Shown here: one piece after another, positions 8,204-16,290 of the stretch
Numbering within the stretch: position 1 is the first letter of the stretch
Layout of the letters: every line of letters starts with the position of its first letter
Assembly: GCF_024734405.1 (NCBI RefSeq)
Contig: NZ_CP059556.1
Location: 4,092,001-4,156,000 of the forward strand
Origin: Saccharopolyspora gregorii
GTDB lineage: Bacteria > Actinomycetota > Actinomycetes > Mycobacteriales > Pseudonocardiaceae
DNA length: 64,000 nucleotides
Direction: 5' to 3'
Translations under genes and position numbers: made by a program
The notes under the pieces: model-generated
The model's input: only the letters and a program-made list of their open reading frames with translations
Databases searched by the model: none
Told to the model about the DNA's origin: nothing

Positions 8204-9277
8204 TCAGGACATCCGAATCAGGATCTTCGGACGTCGGCGACCGCTGCTGGCAAGCCGTTGGAAGGCGGCACCGACTTCCGAACGGGAGAAAGCGGAATCT
8301 ACCAAGGGATCCAGCCGGACCAGACCGCTTTCCACGAACGTGATCAACTCTTCCCAGCACCCGATCCCGGAGAGGACCGCGTGCATCGTGACGTTCTTGA
8401 TCACCAGGTCGGCGACCGGGAATCCGTCCACCGAATGGTGCGGAGTGCCCAGCTGCGCCATTCGGGCACCCGGTGCGCACAGCACGGGCGCGGACCTGGC
8501 CGCGGCCACCGAACCCGATGCCTCGATGACGGCCGAGTAGCGGTCCGCTTCGGCGTTCTCCGGAACCGAGACCGGGAAGCCGAGTTCCGCGGCGAGCTCC
8601 CGCGGCTCCGGTTGCGGGTCGAACACATCGACCCGCGCGCCCAGCGCACGGCACAACTGGGCCGCTACGACACCGAGCGTGCCCGCGCCCAGCACCGCCA
8701 CCCGGTCCGCACCGGTCACCGCCAGCCGCCGCACCGCGTGCAGCGCGGCCGAGGCGGGTTCCAGCAGCGCGGCGACGTCGTCGCCGAGCGAGTCCGGGAT
8801 CCGGACCAGGGTGTCCGCCGGGGCTTCGAGGTAGTCGGCAGCGGCGCCCTGCGCCTGGCCGAGCACGCCGATCTCGCTGCGGCCCGGGCAGTACCTGAGG
8901 TCGCCGCGTCCGCAAGCGGGGCAGTTCCCGCAAGGGCGGAAATTGTGCCCGGAAACGCGCTGCCCGACATCGAACCCGACGACCCCGGAACCGGTTTCGA
9001 CGATCCGCCCGCACCACTCGTGGCCGAACACGAACGGGAACGACTTCAACCCGTCGTGCAGGTAATTGCTCGATCCGTCGTAGAAACCCAGATCCGTGCC
9101 GCACAGGCCGATCCGGCTGATCCGGATCAGGCAGTTCCCGCTGCTCGGCGGGGCCACCGGAATTCGCCGCTCCCGCACCACTCCGGGAGCTTCCAGCACC
9201 AGTGCGGACATCGCGGACGACTCGCGCTCGGGCGATTCGGGCGAAACCCGGCCTGTCATGTCGGTGGAACGGGACAT
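8204..9277 (-). CDS. Zinc-binding medium-chain dehydrogenase (sorbitol/cyclitol dehydrogenase-like)
   Basis: 357 residues. The catalytic zinc site is GLCGTD plus FGHEW, the structural zinc cysteines are in PCGNCPACGRGDLRYC, and the Rossmann motif is VAVLGAGTLGVVAAQ. It should oxidise a secondary alcohol or reduce a ketone with NAD(P). ATG 9277 is preceded by GTGAGGTG, seven bases after the acyltransferase stop. It is the second MDR enzyme of the operon. A dehydrogenase acting on a ring hydroxyl of a C7-cyclitol fits the context. The specific position oxidised cannot be predicted. Confidence 0.87.
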   Translation of the reverse strand: MSRSTDMTGRVSPESPERESSAMSALVLEAPGVVRERRIPVAPPSSGNCLIRISRIGLCGTDLGFYDGSSNYLHDGLKSFPFVFGHEWCGRIVETGSGVVGFDVGQRVSGHNFRPCGNCPACGRGDLRYCPGRSEIGVLGQAQGAAADYLEAPADTLVRIPDSLGDDVAALLEPASAALHAVRRLAVTGADRVAVLGAGTLGVVAAQLCRALGARVDVFDPQPEPRELAAELGFPVSVPENAEADRYSAVIEASGSVAAARSAPVLCAPGARMAQLGTPHHSVDGFPVADLVIKNVTMHAVLSGIGCWEELITFVESGLVRLDPLVDSAFSRSEVGAAFQRLASSGRRRPKILIRMS

Positions 9278-9284
9278 GCGCACC

Positions 9285-10460
9285 TCACTTCGCGGGAACG
9301 GGTTCGGCGGGGACGGACTCCACAGGTGCCGCGGGCGGGCGGCGGCGGCCGAAGCGCCGCATGATCGGCCGTTCGACGGCGGTGTACAGCAGCCACGCGC
9401 CCAGCACCGAGACGACCAGCTCGGCGAGCACCACACCGCTCGCGGCCCAGAAGCCGAAGTAGGCGTCCGGCCCCAGCAGCTCCCGGGTACCGCTCAGCAC
9501 CAGCGCGTGCACCATGTAGAACGCGAACGAGATCTCCCCCAGCCACACCGGGAACCGCCCCCGCAGCGGCGAACGGCCGCCGCGGACGTCGGCGCACGCG
9601 GCCGCCGGGATCAGCAGCGCCAGCGGGATGATCGTGACCGCGTTCAGGTGGAACACCCACGGCACGAAGGACGCCAGCACGTACCCGCCGGCGGTGAGCA
9701 GCGCCGCGGTACCGAACCCGAGCCCGATCCAGCGCCCGCTCAGCACGATCCTGGCCAGCACGATCCCCAGCGCGAAGTCCAGCGCGCGCACCGGCGGCAG
9801 GAAGTACACCAGCCAGAACTGCCACACCGAGCCCGGCGAGTTCGCCTCCGGGAGCCCCGGTTCGGTGGGCACCAGGAACTGCGCCACGAACGCCACCGCG
9901 AACACCGCCGCGATCAGCCCGATCGCGGTCGCCCACAGCCGAGCCGCGGGAATCCGCTTGATCAGCGGGAACAGCACCGGGAACGCCAGGTAGAACAGCA
10001 GCTCGCAGCCCAGCGACCAGCTCGGCACGTTCACGCTGAGGAACGTGTCGTAGTCCGGCACCCACGGGTGCAGCAGGAACAGGTTGGCGAACACCGTCCC
10101 GGCAGCCGCGGTGCCGCCGCTGAACAGCACCAGCGCCAGCGCCCAGGTCACCAGGTGGTTCGGGAACACCTTCACCAACCTGCGTCGCCAGAAGTCCAGC
10201 ACGTCCCCCACGGAGTCGCTCGACCAGGTGAGCACGAATCCGCTGAGGATGAAGAAGAACGCGACGCCGATGCGGCCCGCGTCGGCGGCGACGGTGCTGA
10301 ACGCGCTCGCCTGCGCCGGGTCGCCGAAGAACGTCCACGGCGGCGTCGTGCAGGAAGCGTGGAACAAGAACACGAGCAGCGCGGAGATGAACCGCATGCT
10401 CGTCAAGGACGGCAACCGCGAGGTGCGGTCCCGCTCGGTGATCCCCCAGGTCTGCGTCAT
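9285..10460 (-). CDS. Acyltransferase 3 family membrane protein
   Basis: 391 residues, strongly hydrophobic with about ten membrane helices. Landmarks near the N-terminus are LTSMRFISALLVFLFHAS (the family His) and GVAFFFILSGFVLTW. The later FAFYMVHALVL is also typical. These integral membrane enzymes acylate hydroxyls of sugars and small molecules. The start overlaps the HAD phosphatase stop by four bases (10457-10460). In this operon it is the candidate for attaching an acyl group to the cyclitol product, giving an ester that the nearby hydrolase could cut. Confidence 0.9.
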   Translation of the reverse strand: MTQTWGITERDRTSRLPSLTSMRFISALLVFLFHASCTTPPWTFFGDPAQASAFSTVAADAGRIGVAFFFILSGFVLTWSSDSVGDVLDFWRRRLVKVFPNHLVTWALALVLFSGGTAAAGTVFANLFLLHPWVPDYDTFLSVNVPSWSLGCELLFYLAFPVLFPLIKRIPAARLWATAIGLIAAVFAVAFVAQFLVPTEPGLPEANSPGSVWQFWLVYFLPPVRALDFALGIVLARIVLSGRWIGLGFGTAALLTAGGYVLASFVPWVFHLNAVTIIPLALLIPAAACADVRGGRSPLRGRFPVWLGEISFAFYMVHALVLSGTRELLGPDAYFGFWAASGVVLAELVVSVLGAWLLYTAVERPIMRRFGRRRPPAAPVESVPAEPVPAK

Positions 10461-11131
10461 GGTCGTGCGGTCCTCATTTCTTCGAGTCGGACCCGCAGGC
10501 GTTCGCCGTCGCTGGAGGCGGTGACCGCGTCGAGGTCGGCGACCCGGGGCAGGTCTGCGGCGACCCGCCCGCCGTGGGCGCCGACGACGACCGCCCGCGC
10601 CCCGCTGGCCAGTGCCGAGAGCAGGCCTGCCTCGGCGTCCTCGAACACGATCGCCGCTTCCGGTGGCACCCCCAGGTGCCGGGCGGCGAGCGAATACCCC
10701 TCCGGATCCGGTTTTCCTTGTCGGACGTCTTCGGCGCTGACGACCACGTCGGGCAGCCGCAGCCCGGCCGCCGCCATGCGCCGCCGCGCCAGTTCGCGGC
10801 CTGCGGAGGTGACCACGGCCCAGCGGCTCGCGGGCAGGCTCGCCAGCAGCTCGGCGGCTCCGGGGATCTGCACGATCCCGTCGACGTCGGCCACTTCCTC
10901 CGCGACGAGCCGGGCGGTCTCCGCGGCCACGTCACCGCCGGCGGGCAGGTGCCGCGCCACGGTCTCCCCGGTCCTCCTGCCGTGCGCGTCGGCGAGGATC
11001 TCGGCGCCGTCGAGCCCGTGGCGGCGGGCGAAGCGGTGCCAGGTCCGTTCGACGACGGTGGTCGAGTCGACCAGCGTGCCGTCCATGTCGAACAGCAGCG
11101 CCTCGGCGGTGAGCAGCACTTCTTCGGTCAT
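10457..11131 (-). CDS. HAD-family sugar phosphatase
   Basis: 224 residues, subfamily I HAD hydrolase. Motif I is LLFDMDGTLVDS (residues 13-24), motif II is VVTSAGRELA, the motif III Lys is in RQGKPDPEGY, and motif IV is VFEDAEAGLLSA. It resembles glycerol-3-phosphate and sugar phosphatases and is cytoplasmic. It is coupled on both sides by ATGA overlaps. With a ROK kinase in the same operon, it probably removes a phosphate put on, or carried by, a cyclitol intermediate. Confidence 0.88.
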   Translation of the reverse strand: MTEEVLLTAEALLFDMDGTLVDSTTVVERTWHRFARRHGLDGAEILADAHGRRTGETVARHLPAGGDVAAETARLVAEEVADVDGIVQIPGAAELLASLPASRWAVVTSAGRELARRRMAAAGLRLPDVVVSAEDVRQGKPDPEGYSLAARHLGVPPEAAIVFEDAEAGLLSALASGARAVVVGAHGGRVAADLPRVADLDAVTASSDGERLRVRLEEMRTARP

Positions 11132-11904
11132 GGCCGGGCCTCGCTCGGTCGTCGGGTCAGGGTGTCGGCGTGTCCGCGCAGCCGCGCCAGGTCGACGCGC
11201 AGCCGTTCCCGGTCGCCGTCGCGGTGGTCGTTCTCCAGCACCAGTGCGCGCACGTGCCCGCCGCGCGCGCGGACCGCGGCGAGGGCGGACTCGGTGTCGC
11301 CGCCGTCCTTGACGTGGATCTGGTCGGCGAACCGGTCGCCGAGCGCCGCGACCAGCGCCGCGACGTCCACGCCCGCCTGGTGCGGGTTGGCCGTGTCGAG
11401 CAGCAGCCGGAAGGATTCCGCGCCGACCTGGTCGAGCAGCCGCTCGGCCGCGGGAACGTCGAGGACGTTCTCGTTGGCCAGCAGCAGGCCGCGGGCGGCG
11501 GCTTCGGCGCTCGCCCAGCGCAGCACCTCGGCGGTCGCCGACAACGATGCGGGGCCGGTGATCGCGCTGCGCCGGAAGCTCGGCACGAACACCAACGGTG
11601 CCTCCAGTTCCCGCGCCGCGTCCAAGGCGCGGGTCACGGTGCGGCGCACCACCGCGGGGTCGGCGGAGGTGAGCCCGATGTCGTTCATCAGGTTCACCGC
11701 TACCCCGAGCACGCGGACTCCGGTGGCGGCCGAGGTCTCCCGGATCCGCCGGATGCGCCCCGGTTCGTCGAGCGGTGCGCCGCGTCCCGGACCGCCGAGG
11801 TCGAGCTGCACCCCGTCCGCGCCGAGCTCCGCGGCGAGGGTGAGCACGTCCGCGCCGTCGGCGTCGACGCGCCAGCCGGTGAGCCCGATCAGCGGCCGGT
11901 TCAC
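11128..11904 (-). CDS. Sugar phosphate isomerase/epimerase (xylose isomerase-like TIM barrel)
   Basis: 258 residues, one AP-endonuclease-2/xylose isomerase-like barrel. Likely metal ligands lie in LANENVLD (Glu), LLLDTANPHQAG (Asp, His), QIHVKDGG (His, Asp) and a late Glu in LVLENDH. Such enzymes isomerise or epimerise sugars and polyols through an enediolate. The GTG start overlaps the SDR stop (GTGA, 11901-11904). Known C7-cyclitol pathways epimerise at C2 with a vicinal-oxygen-chelate protein. None is visible here, so this barrel is a candidate substitute; that is inference. Confidence 0.83.
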   Translation of the reverse strand: MNRPLIGLTGWRVDADGADVLTLAAELGADGVQLDLGGPGRGAPLDEPGRIRRIRETSAATGVRVLGVAVNLMNDIGLTSADPAVVRRTVTRALDAARELEAPLVFVPSFRRSAITGPASLSATAEVLRWASAEAAARGLLLANENVLDVPAAERLLDQVGAESFRLLLDTANPHQAGVDVAALVAALGDRFADQIHVKDGGDTESALAAVRARGGHVRALVLENDHRDGDRERLRVDLARLRGHADTLTRRPSEARP

Positions 11905-12650
11905 GAACCCAGCCCGCGGCTCTGCGACTCCGGCGGCTGCTCGCGCACCGAACGCCAGCCGCCGTCGGCGTCGACGACCAGGCTGTCGCCGTGGTGCTCG
12001 CCGCCGCGGGTGCGCAGCAGCTCGGTGGCGACCGCGCCGAACCCGGCCGGGCGCATGTAGTCGCTGTAGTCGAAGTCCTCCGGCCGCCGGCGGCGGATGC
12101 CCGGGGTGTCGACCATGCCGGCGGGCAGCACCTGCACGATCCGCAGCCGCGCGGCGTCCTCCTCCTGGGCCAGCGAGTGGAGCAGGCCGGTGCCCGCCGC
12201 CTTGGTCGCGGCGTAACCGGACCGGCCGGGTCCCGCGTTGTAGACCACTTCGGAGGAGACCCCGAGCAGCAACCCGGGGCCTGCCTCCCGCAGTGCGGGC
12301 AGCGTGGCCGCCAGCGTCAGCCACAGGCCGTGCAGGTTCACGTCCACCTGGCGGCGCCACTCCTGCTCGGTGACGTCGCGGAACAGCGCCCGCTTCGTCC
12401 CGTAGTGCACCGCGGAGAAGCACACCGCGTGCAGCGGGCCCGCGCCTGCGACCTCGGCGAGGGCCTGCCGGGCCTGGTCGGGTTCGGTGAAGTCCAGCCG
12501 CGCCCAGCCCAGCGCGGCGTCATCGGGTTCGCTGCGGCTCGCGACGACGACGTCGGCGCCCGCTTTCGCCCAGGCGTCGGCGATGCCGCGGCCGATGCCC
12601 GTGGAACCGCCGACCACGAGCGCGCGGACCGGTCCGGAAACGTCTGCCAT
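11901..12650 (-). CDS. Short-chain dehydrogenase/reductase
   Basis: 249 residues, classical SDR. The cofactor loop is VVGGSTGIGRGIADA (residues 12-26), the helix-4 Asn is in DVNLHGLW, and the catalytic SSEVVYNAGPGRSGYAATK gives Ser, Tyr and Lys. It is cytoplasmic and NAD(P)-dependent. ATG 12650 overlaps the preceding stop by one base (TGATG). The order dehydrogenase-SDR-isomerase suggests serial oxidation state changes on one ring substrate. Confidence 0.9.
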   Translation of the reverse strand: MADVSGPVRALVVGGSTGIGRGIADAWAKAGADVVVASRSEPDDAALGWARLDFTEPDQARQALAEVAGAGPLHAVCFSAVHYGTKRALFRDVTEQEWRRQVDVNLHGLWLTLAATLPALREAGPGLLLGVSSEVVYNAGPGRSGYAATKAAGTGLLHSLAQEEDAARLRIVQVLPAGMVDTPGIRRRRPEDFDYSDYMRPAGFGAVATELLRTRGGEHHGDSLVVDADGGWRSVREQPPESQSRGLGS

Positions 12651-13768
12651 CAGTTCTCCTCGTGGTGTCGGGGTTGCGGAGCGGAGATCCGCACGGCGAG
12701 CTTCACCAGCCGGCGGCCGTCGATGTCGCGACCGCGGCCGGTCGCGAGCTCGCGCATGATCCGGGCGGCTCCGTCGAGGTCGGTGCCGTGCGTGACCAGG
12801 TCGCGGTAGCGCTCCGGGGCGCGCACCAGCTCGTCGGCGGCGATCCGCAAGTGGTCGTTGCCGACCCCGCGGTGCCCGAACAGGTGCACGCGGTCGCCGG
12901 TGGTGGTGCTGAGCGCGGCGTGCTCGGGCGGGTCCGGTGTGCCCGCTCGGTTGGCGGCGCGGAGCGCGACGAGGTCGGCACCGGGCAGCATCGGCGTGCC
13001 CGCCGCCGGGGGCAGGCCGCCCACCAGGTCCACCGCGAGCTCGTGGCCCGCTGCCGCCGCGATCGCCGCCTCCAGGCAGCCGACGGTCGCGTCCCGCGGG
13101 GTGGCGATGAGCGCGGCGACGGGCCCCGGCGTCGTTTCCGCCGTCAGGTCGGCACCGGGTTCCAGCACCGCGTGCACCGGCTCCGGCGGCAGATCGTCGG
13201 CGGTGCGCCGCACCAGGACGATCCGCTCGGCCTCGGTCAGCCATCGACGCGCGGCGCGCACCGCGAGCCTGCCGACCGTCCCGGCGCCGAAGACGACGAG
13301 GGTGCGCGGGCGGAACCGGCGCAGCGCCGAGAGCGCGTAGCGCACCACCGCGAGCGGTTCCAGCAGCGCCGCCAGGTCGGGCTCCGGCACCGAGGTCAGC
13401 GGCAGCACCAGGCCCGCGTCGACGGCCGAGGCCGGTATCCAGGTCCGCTCCTGCAGCAGTCCGCCCACGTTGTGTCCCAGCAGGAACGCGGGGTCGGTGG
13501 GGTGCGTCGGGTTCACCACGACCTTCGTGCCTGCGCCGAGCTCCGGTGCGACGCCGGGCCCGGCCGCCACCACGGTCGCGATGCCTTCGTGGCCGATCAC
13601 CTCGGCCGGGTCGTCCCGCATGCCGCGCAGCATCTGGACGTCGGTGCCGCACAGGCCTGCCACTTCGGGGCCCAGCAGCAGTTCTCCCGGTCCGGGCGGC
13701 CGGGTCGGCCGGTGCCGGACCGCGATGCCGGTGCCGTCGCGCACCACGGCTCGGTGCGTCCGGGTCAT
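12650..13768 (-). CDS. Alcohol dehydrogenase-like MDR protein (catalytic zinc site only)
   Basis: 372 residues. GLCGTDVQML and VIGHEGIATVV form a catalytic zinc site, and VVFGAGTVGRLAVRAA is the Rossmann motif. The four-cysteine structural zinc lobe seen in the other dehydrogenase of this operon is absent; that position reads NPTHPTDPAFLLGHN. The protein is therefore a divergent MDR, related to threonine/glucose dehydrogenase-like enzymes. The start overlaps the kinase stop by four bases (ATGA). It likely interconverts a keto and hydroxy group of a cyclitol. The regiochemistry is unknown. Confidence 0.83.
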   Translation of the reverse strand: MTRTHRAVVRDGTGIAVRHRPTRPPGPGELLLGPEVAGLCGTDVQMLRGMRDDPAEVIGHEGIATVVAAGPGVAPELGAGTKVVVNPTHPTDPAFLLGHNVGGLLQERTWIPASAVDAGLVLPLTSVPEPDLAALLEPLAVVRYALSALRRFRPRTLVVFGAGTVGRLAVRAARRWLTEAERIVLVRRTADDLPPEPVHAVLEPGADLTAETTPGPVAALIATPRDATVGCLEAAIAAAAGHELAVDLVGGLPPAAGTPMLPGADLVALRAANRAGTPDPPEHAALSTTTGDRVHLFGHRGVGNDHLRIAADELVRAPERYRDLVTHGTDLDGAARIMRELATGRGRDIDGRRLVKLAVRISAPQPRHHEEN

Positions 13769-14778
13769 CTGCCCTCCCGCGCCGCGAGTCCCGCTCCGAC
13801 GAGCCCGCCGGAGGTGCTCGCGTCGTCGACGACGAGCCGCCGCGCCGCCCAGCCGGGGACGCGATCGCCGGTCAGGTAGGTGCCGGCGCGTTCCAGGTGC
13901 GCCAGCACCGCGCCGCGGTAGTGCTCGCCCAGCCCGGTGACGACGCCTCCGGTCAGCACCAGGTGGTCCAGCTCCGGGTCCAGGCACACGGCGGTGCGCA
14001 GCAGGTCGGCGACCGGTGCCGTGACAGCGGCCAGCAGCGCGGTGGCGAGCCGGTCGCCGTGGTCCAGCGCGGCGCGGAACGCATCCTCGAACGCGGTGCC
14101 GTCCTCGGCGCGCCCCAGCGCCGAGTTCCGCCATCCGGCGGGATCGCGGCGCCGGACCTCCTCCGCGACCCGGCGGATTCCGGGCCCGGAGGCGAACGCC
14201 GAGAGGTGGTCGTCGACCCCGCAGTCGCAGGGCAGGTGCAGCGGCTCGCCGCGCCACGACGCGGCGATCGGCAGGTGCCCGATCTCGCCCTGCAGACCGC
14301 ACTCGTCGACCGGGATCTCGCCGCGGCGGCGGTCCACGGTGCGGCAGGCGATGCCGGTGCTGATCGTCGCGAGCAGCACCTTGCGGTCGTCCGCGTACCT
14401 GGGCCCGGTGATGGCGTGCAGCAGTGCGGCGGTGACGTCGTTGACGACGTGCCAGCGCACGTCCGGGCGCGCGGACCGCAGGGCGCCCAGCAGGTCGAAC
14501 GGCTCCGCGCAGGAACCCCACAGCGGCGCCGAGGCGTGCACGGTGCCGGTCCGGTGGTCCAGCGCGGCGCCGAAGGAGATCCCGGCGACGCGGCCTGCCG
14601 GCACCGCGGCGCACAGGTCCCGCACGAGTTCGGCCCGCAGCTGCGCGACGTCGGCGCCGGGACGCCTGCTGATGCTGGGCGAGGTGGTCTCGGTGATCTC
14701 GGCCAGCCCGTGCTCCGGCGTCCAGTCGGCGGCCCGCAGCCGGGTGCCGCCGACGTCGATCACGGTGATCGGGTTCAT
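13765..14778 (-). CDS. ROK-family kinase
   Basis: 337 residues. The ATP-binding motif is TVIDVGGTRLRAA, the ROK signature is LQGEIGHLPI, and a zinc-type CDCG follows. The usual CxCGxxxC motif reads CDCGVDDH here, so the third Cys is replaced, possibly by His. ROK proteins are sugar kinases or repressors. There is no N-terminal HTH, so this is a kinase. A glucokinase-like ROK enzyme (ValC) phosphorylates C7-cyclitols in validamycin biosynthesis, and the same role is attractive here. The gene follows the EEVS-like cyclase with an ATGA overlap (14775-14778). Confidence 0.86.
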   Translation of the reverse strand: MNPITVIDVGGTRLRAADWTPEHGLAEITETTSPSISRRPGADVAQLRAELVRDLCAAVPAGRVAGISFGAALDHRTGTVHASAPLWGSCAEPFDLLGALRSARPDVRWHVVNDVTAALLHAITGPRYADDRKVLLATISTGIACRTVDRRRGEIPVDECGLQGEIGHLPIAASWRGEPLHLPCDCGVDDHLSAFASGPGIRRVAEEVRRRDPAGWRNSALGRAEDGTAFEDAFRAALDHGDRLATALLAAVTAPVADLLRTAVCLDPELDHLVLTGGVVTGLGEHYRGAVLAHLERAGTYLTGDRVPGWAARRLVVDDASTSGGLVGAGLAAREGR

Positions 14779-15968
14779 CGCGCCGCACGCACCAGAACGG
14801 TGTCCGATCCGGCCCGCTCCCGCACGAACCGGAGCGCTTCGCCGAGCTCCTCGCGGGTGATGTCGTGCACGAAGGTCGCGGAACCGATGCCGTCGGTCAG
14901 CGGAATCCGCTGCTCGCCGTCCCGGTGCTTCACCGCGTCGCGCAGCGCTTCGACGAGCAGGTCGGTGGTGAACACCGGGTCGGTCACCGGCAGGCCGGCG
15001 GCCCGCAGCAGCCCGATCGCCCGGTCGGCGTCCGCGGTGCCGAGCATCCCCCTGTTGTGCGCGAGCGCCACGCACACCGCCATGTCCACCGCGACGGCTT
15101 CGCCGTGCAGCAGCGGCGGGTCGGCCCGCAGTTCCAGCGAGGGGCTGAAGGTGTGGCCGTAGTCGACCGAGCGCTCCAGCACCTCTTCCCACAGGTTCGG
15201 TTCCAGCTCGTCGAGCATGCCGCCGATCGCCCGCGACATGATCTCCACCGCGGGGCCGCCCGGCTCGCCGTCGGCGAACGCGGCCGCGTCCAGGTCGTGC
15301 ACGGCGAGTTCCAGCAGGTCGAACAGCGCCGCGTCCTTGATCAGCGCCATCTTCACGATCTCGGCGAGCCCGTTGGCGATGTGCCGTTTCGGCACCGTGC
15401 GCAGGAATTCCGGGTCGATCAGCGCCACTTCGGGCGCGTAGTAGCTGCCGAGCCGGTTCTTGTGCGTGCCGTGGTTGATGCCGGTCTTGACGCCGATCCC
15501 GGCGTCGACCTGGCCGATGAGCGTGGTGGGCACGCGGACGTAGGGGACGCCGCGCCGGTACAGCCCGGCGGCCATGCCCGCGACGTCGAGGACGGCGCCG
15601 CCACCGACCGCGACGACCTTCTCCGAGCGCCGCAGGATCCCCATCCCGGTCATCGCCTCGGTGATGGCGACGACTTCGTCGAGGTTCTTGGACTGCTCGC
15701 CGCCGGGAACGACGTGCCACTTCACGTCGATCGACCACGCCTCGAAGTAGGCGCGGAGCCGGTCGCCGTGGAGGACGTCGACGGAGTCGTCGACGATCAG
15801 CAGGCAGCGCGGCGACCTGCCGGGCGCGGTTCCGCACGCGTCGGCGAGCGCCGAGTTCGACGGCGACAGCAGCCCGGTGAGCACGCGGACGTCGTAGCCG
15901 ACCGGTTGCCGGGCGCGGACCCGCCAGTCGGTGCCGATCTTCGCGGTGCCTCCGGAGTTCGCGGACAT
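14775..15968 (-). CDS. 2-epi-5-epi-valiolone synthase-like sugar phosphate cyclase
   Basis: 397 residues, dehydroquinate synthase superfamily. Landmarks are GGGAVLDVAGMAAGLYRRG, VRVPTTLIGQVDAGIGVKTG, HKNRLGSYYAPE, NGLAEIVKMALIKD and SVDYGHTFSPSLE followed by HGEAVAVDMA. GHTFSP in place of the GHTFGHA of dehydroquinate synthases, together with the HKNRLG segment, matches the EEVS group (ValA, AcbC, CetA, SalQ). EEVS cyclises sedoheptulose 7-phosphate to 2-epi-5-epi-valiolone. ATG 15968 has GGGAGGA eight bases upstream, better than the GTG just before it. It is the first gene of a coupled operon with no shikimate genes, which argues against a role in aromatic synthesis. EVS or another branch of the superfamily is the main alternative. 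Confidence 0.87.
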   Translation of the reverse strand: MSANSGGTAKIGTDWRVRARQPVGYDVRVLTGLLSPSNSALADACGTAPGRSPRCLLIVDDSVDVLHGDRLRAYFEAWSIDVKWHVVPGGEQSKNLDEVVAITEAMTGMGILRRSEKVVAVGGGAVLDVAGMAAGLYRRGVPYVRVPTTLIGQVDAGIGVKTGINHGTHKNRLGSYYAPEVALIDPEFLRTVPKRHIANGLAEIVKMALIKDAALFDLLELAVHDLDAAAFADGEPGGPAVEIMSRAIGGMLDELEPNLWEEVLERSVDYGHTFSPSLELRADPPLLHGEAVAVDMAVCVALAHNRGMLGTADADRAIGLLRAAGLPVTDPVFTTDLLVEALRDAVKHRDGEQRIPLTDGIGSATFVHDITREELGEALRFVRERAGSDTVLVRAAR

Positions 15969-16290
15969 CACAGAGTCCTCCCAGTGGTGGTTCCGCCGCC
16001 CGGACGCGCGGTCCGGGCGCGCGGAGATGCGCTCCCGAATTCGTAGATGGGTGGATCCGGGCGGGGTCGCGCCCTCGCCGGATCAGGTCGGCTGCGCTGC
16101 CGACGATCAGTTCGGTCGACCGAACTCCCCAGTTGCGCGAGCGGAGCTGATACCCCAGATCATCCATATCCGCTTACGTCGCGCAGCCTAATGCTAATCA
16201 CAGCGGATGAGCGCCGTCAACTGAAATGGATGACAACGGGAGGTGACTTGTTCTCCCTGGTCCAGGGGCGGACCGGCCACGGGACGCCGC
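15969..16290. promoter_or_regulatory. Promoter region of the cyclitol operon with 18-bp perfect palindrome
   Basis: AGTTCGGTCGACCGAACT at 16109-16126 is a perfect 18-bp palindrome, about 140 bp before the EEVS start. It is probably the operator of the operon. The stretch 16140-16230 is AT-richer than the rest and should contain the minus-strand promoter, but I cannot assign -35 and -10 boxes with confidence. The membrane-protein gene ends at 16291 on the same strand, and no strong terminator is seen between. No regulator gene adjoins. Confidence 0.6.

Noticed and set aside
14775-15968. Cyclase as ordinary 3-dehydroquinate synthase
   Set aside because: The GHTFSP segment, HKNRLG motif and absence of shikimate genes fit EEVS better. 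I kept it as an alternative only.
15900-16167. A start-like frame on the minus strand upstream of the EEVS gene (beginning MDDLGYQLRS)
   Set aside because: It runs out of frame through the EEVS gene with no homology of its own and covers the palindrome; probably chance in GC-rich DNA.
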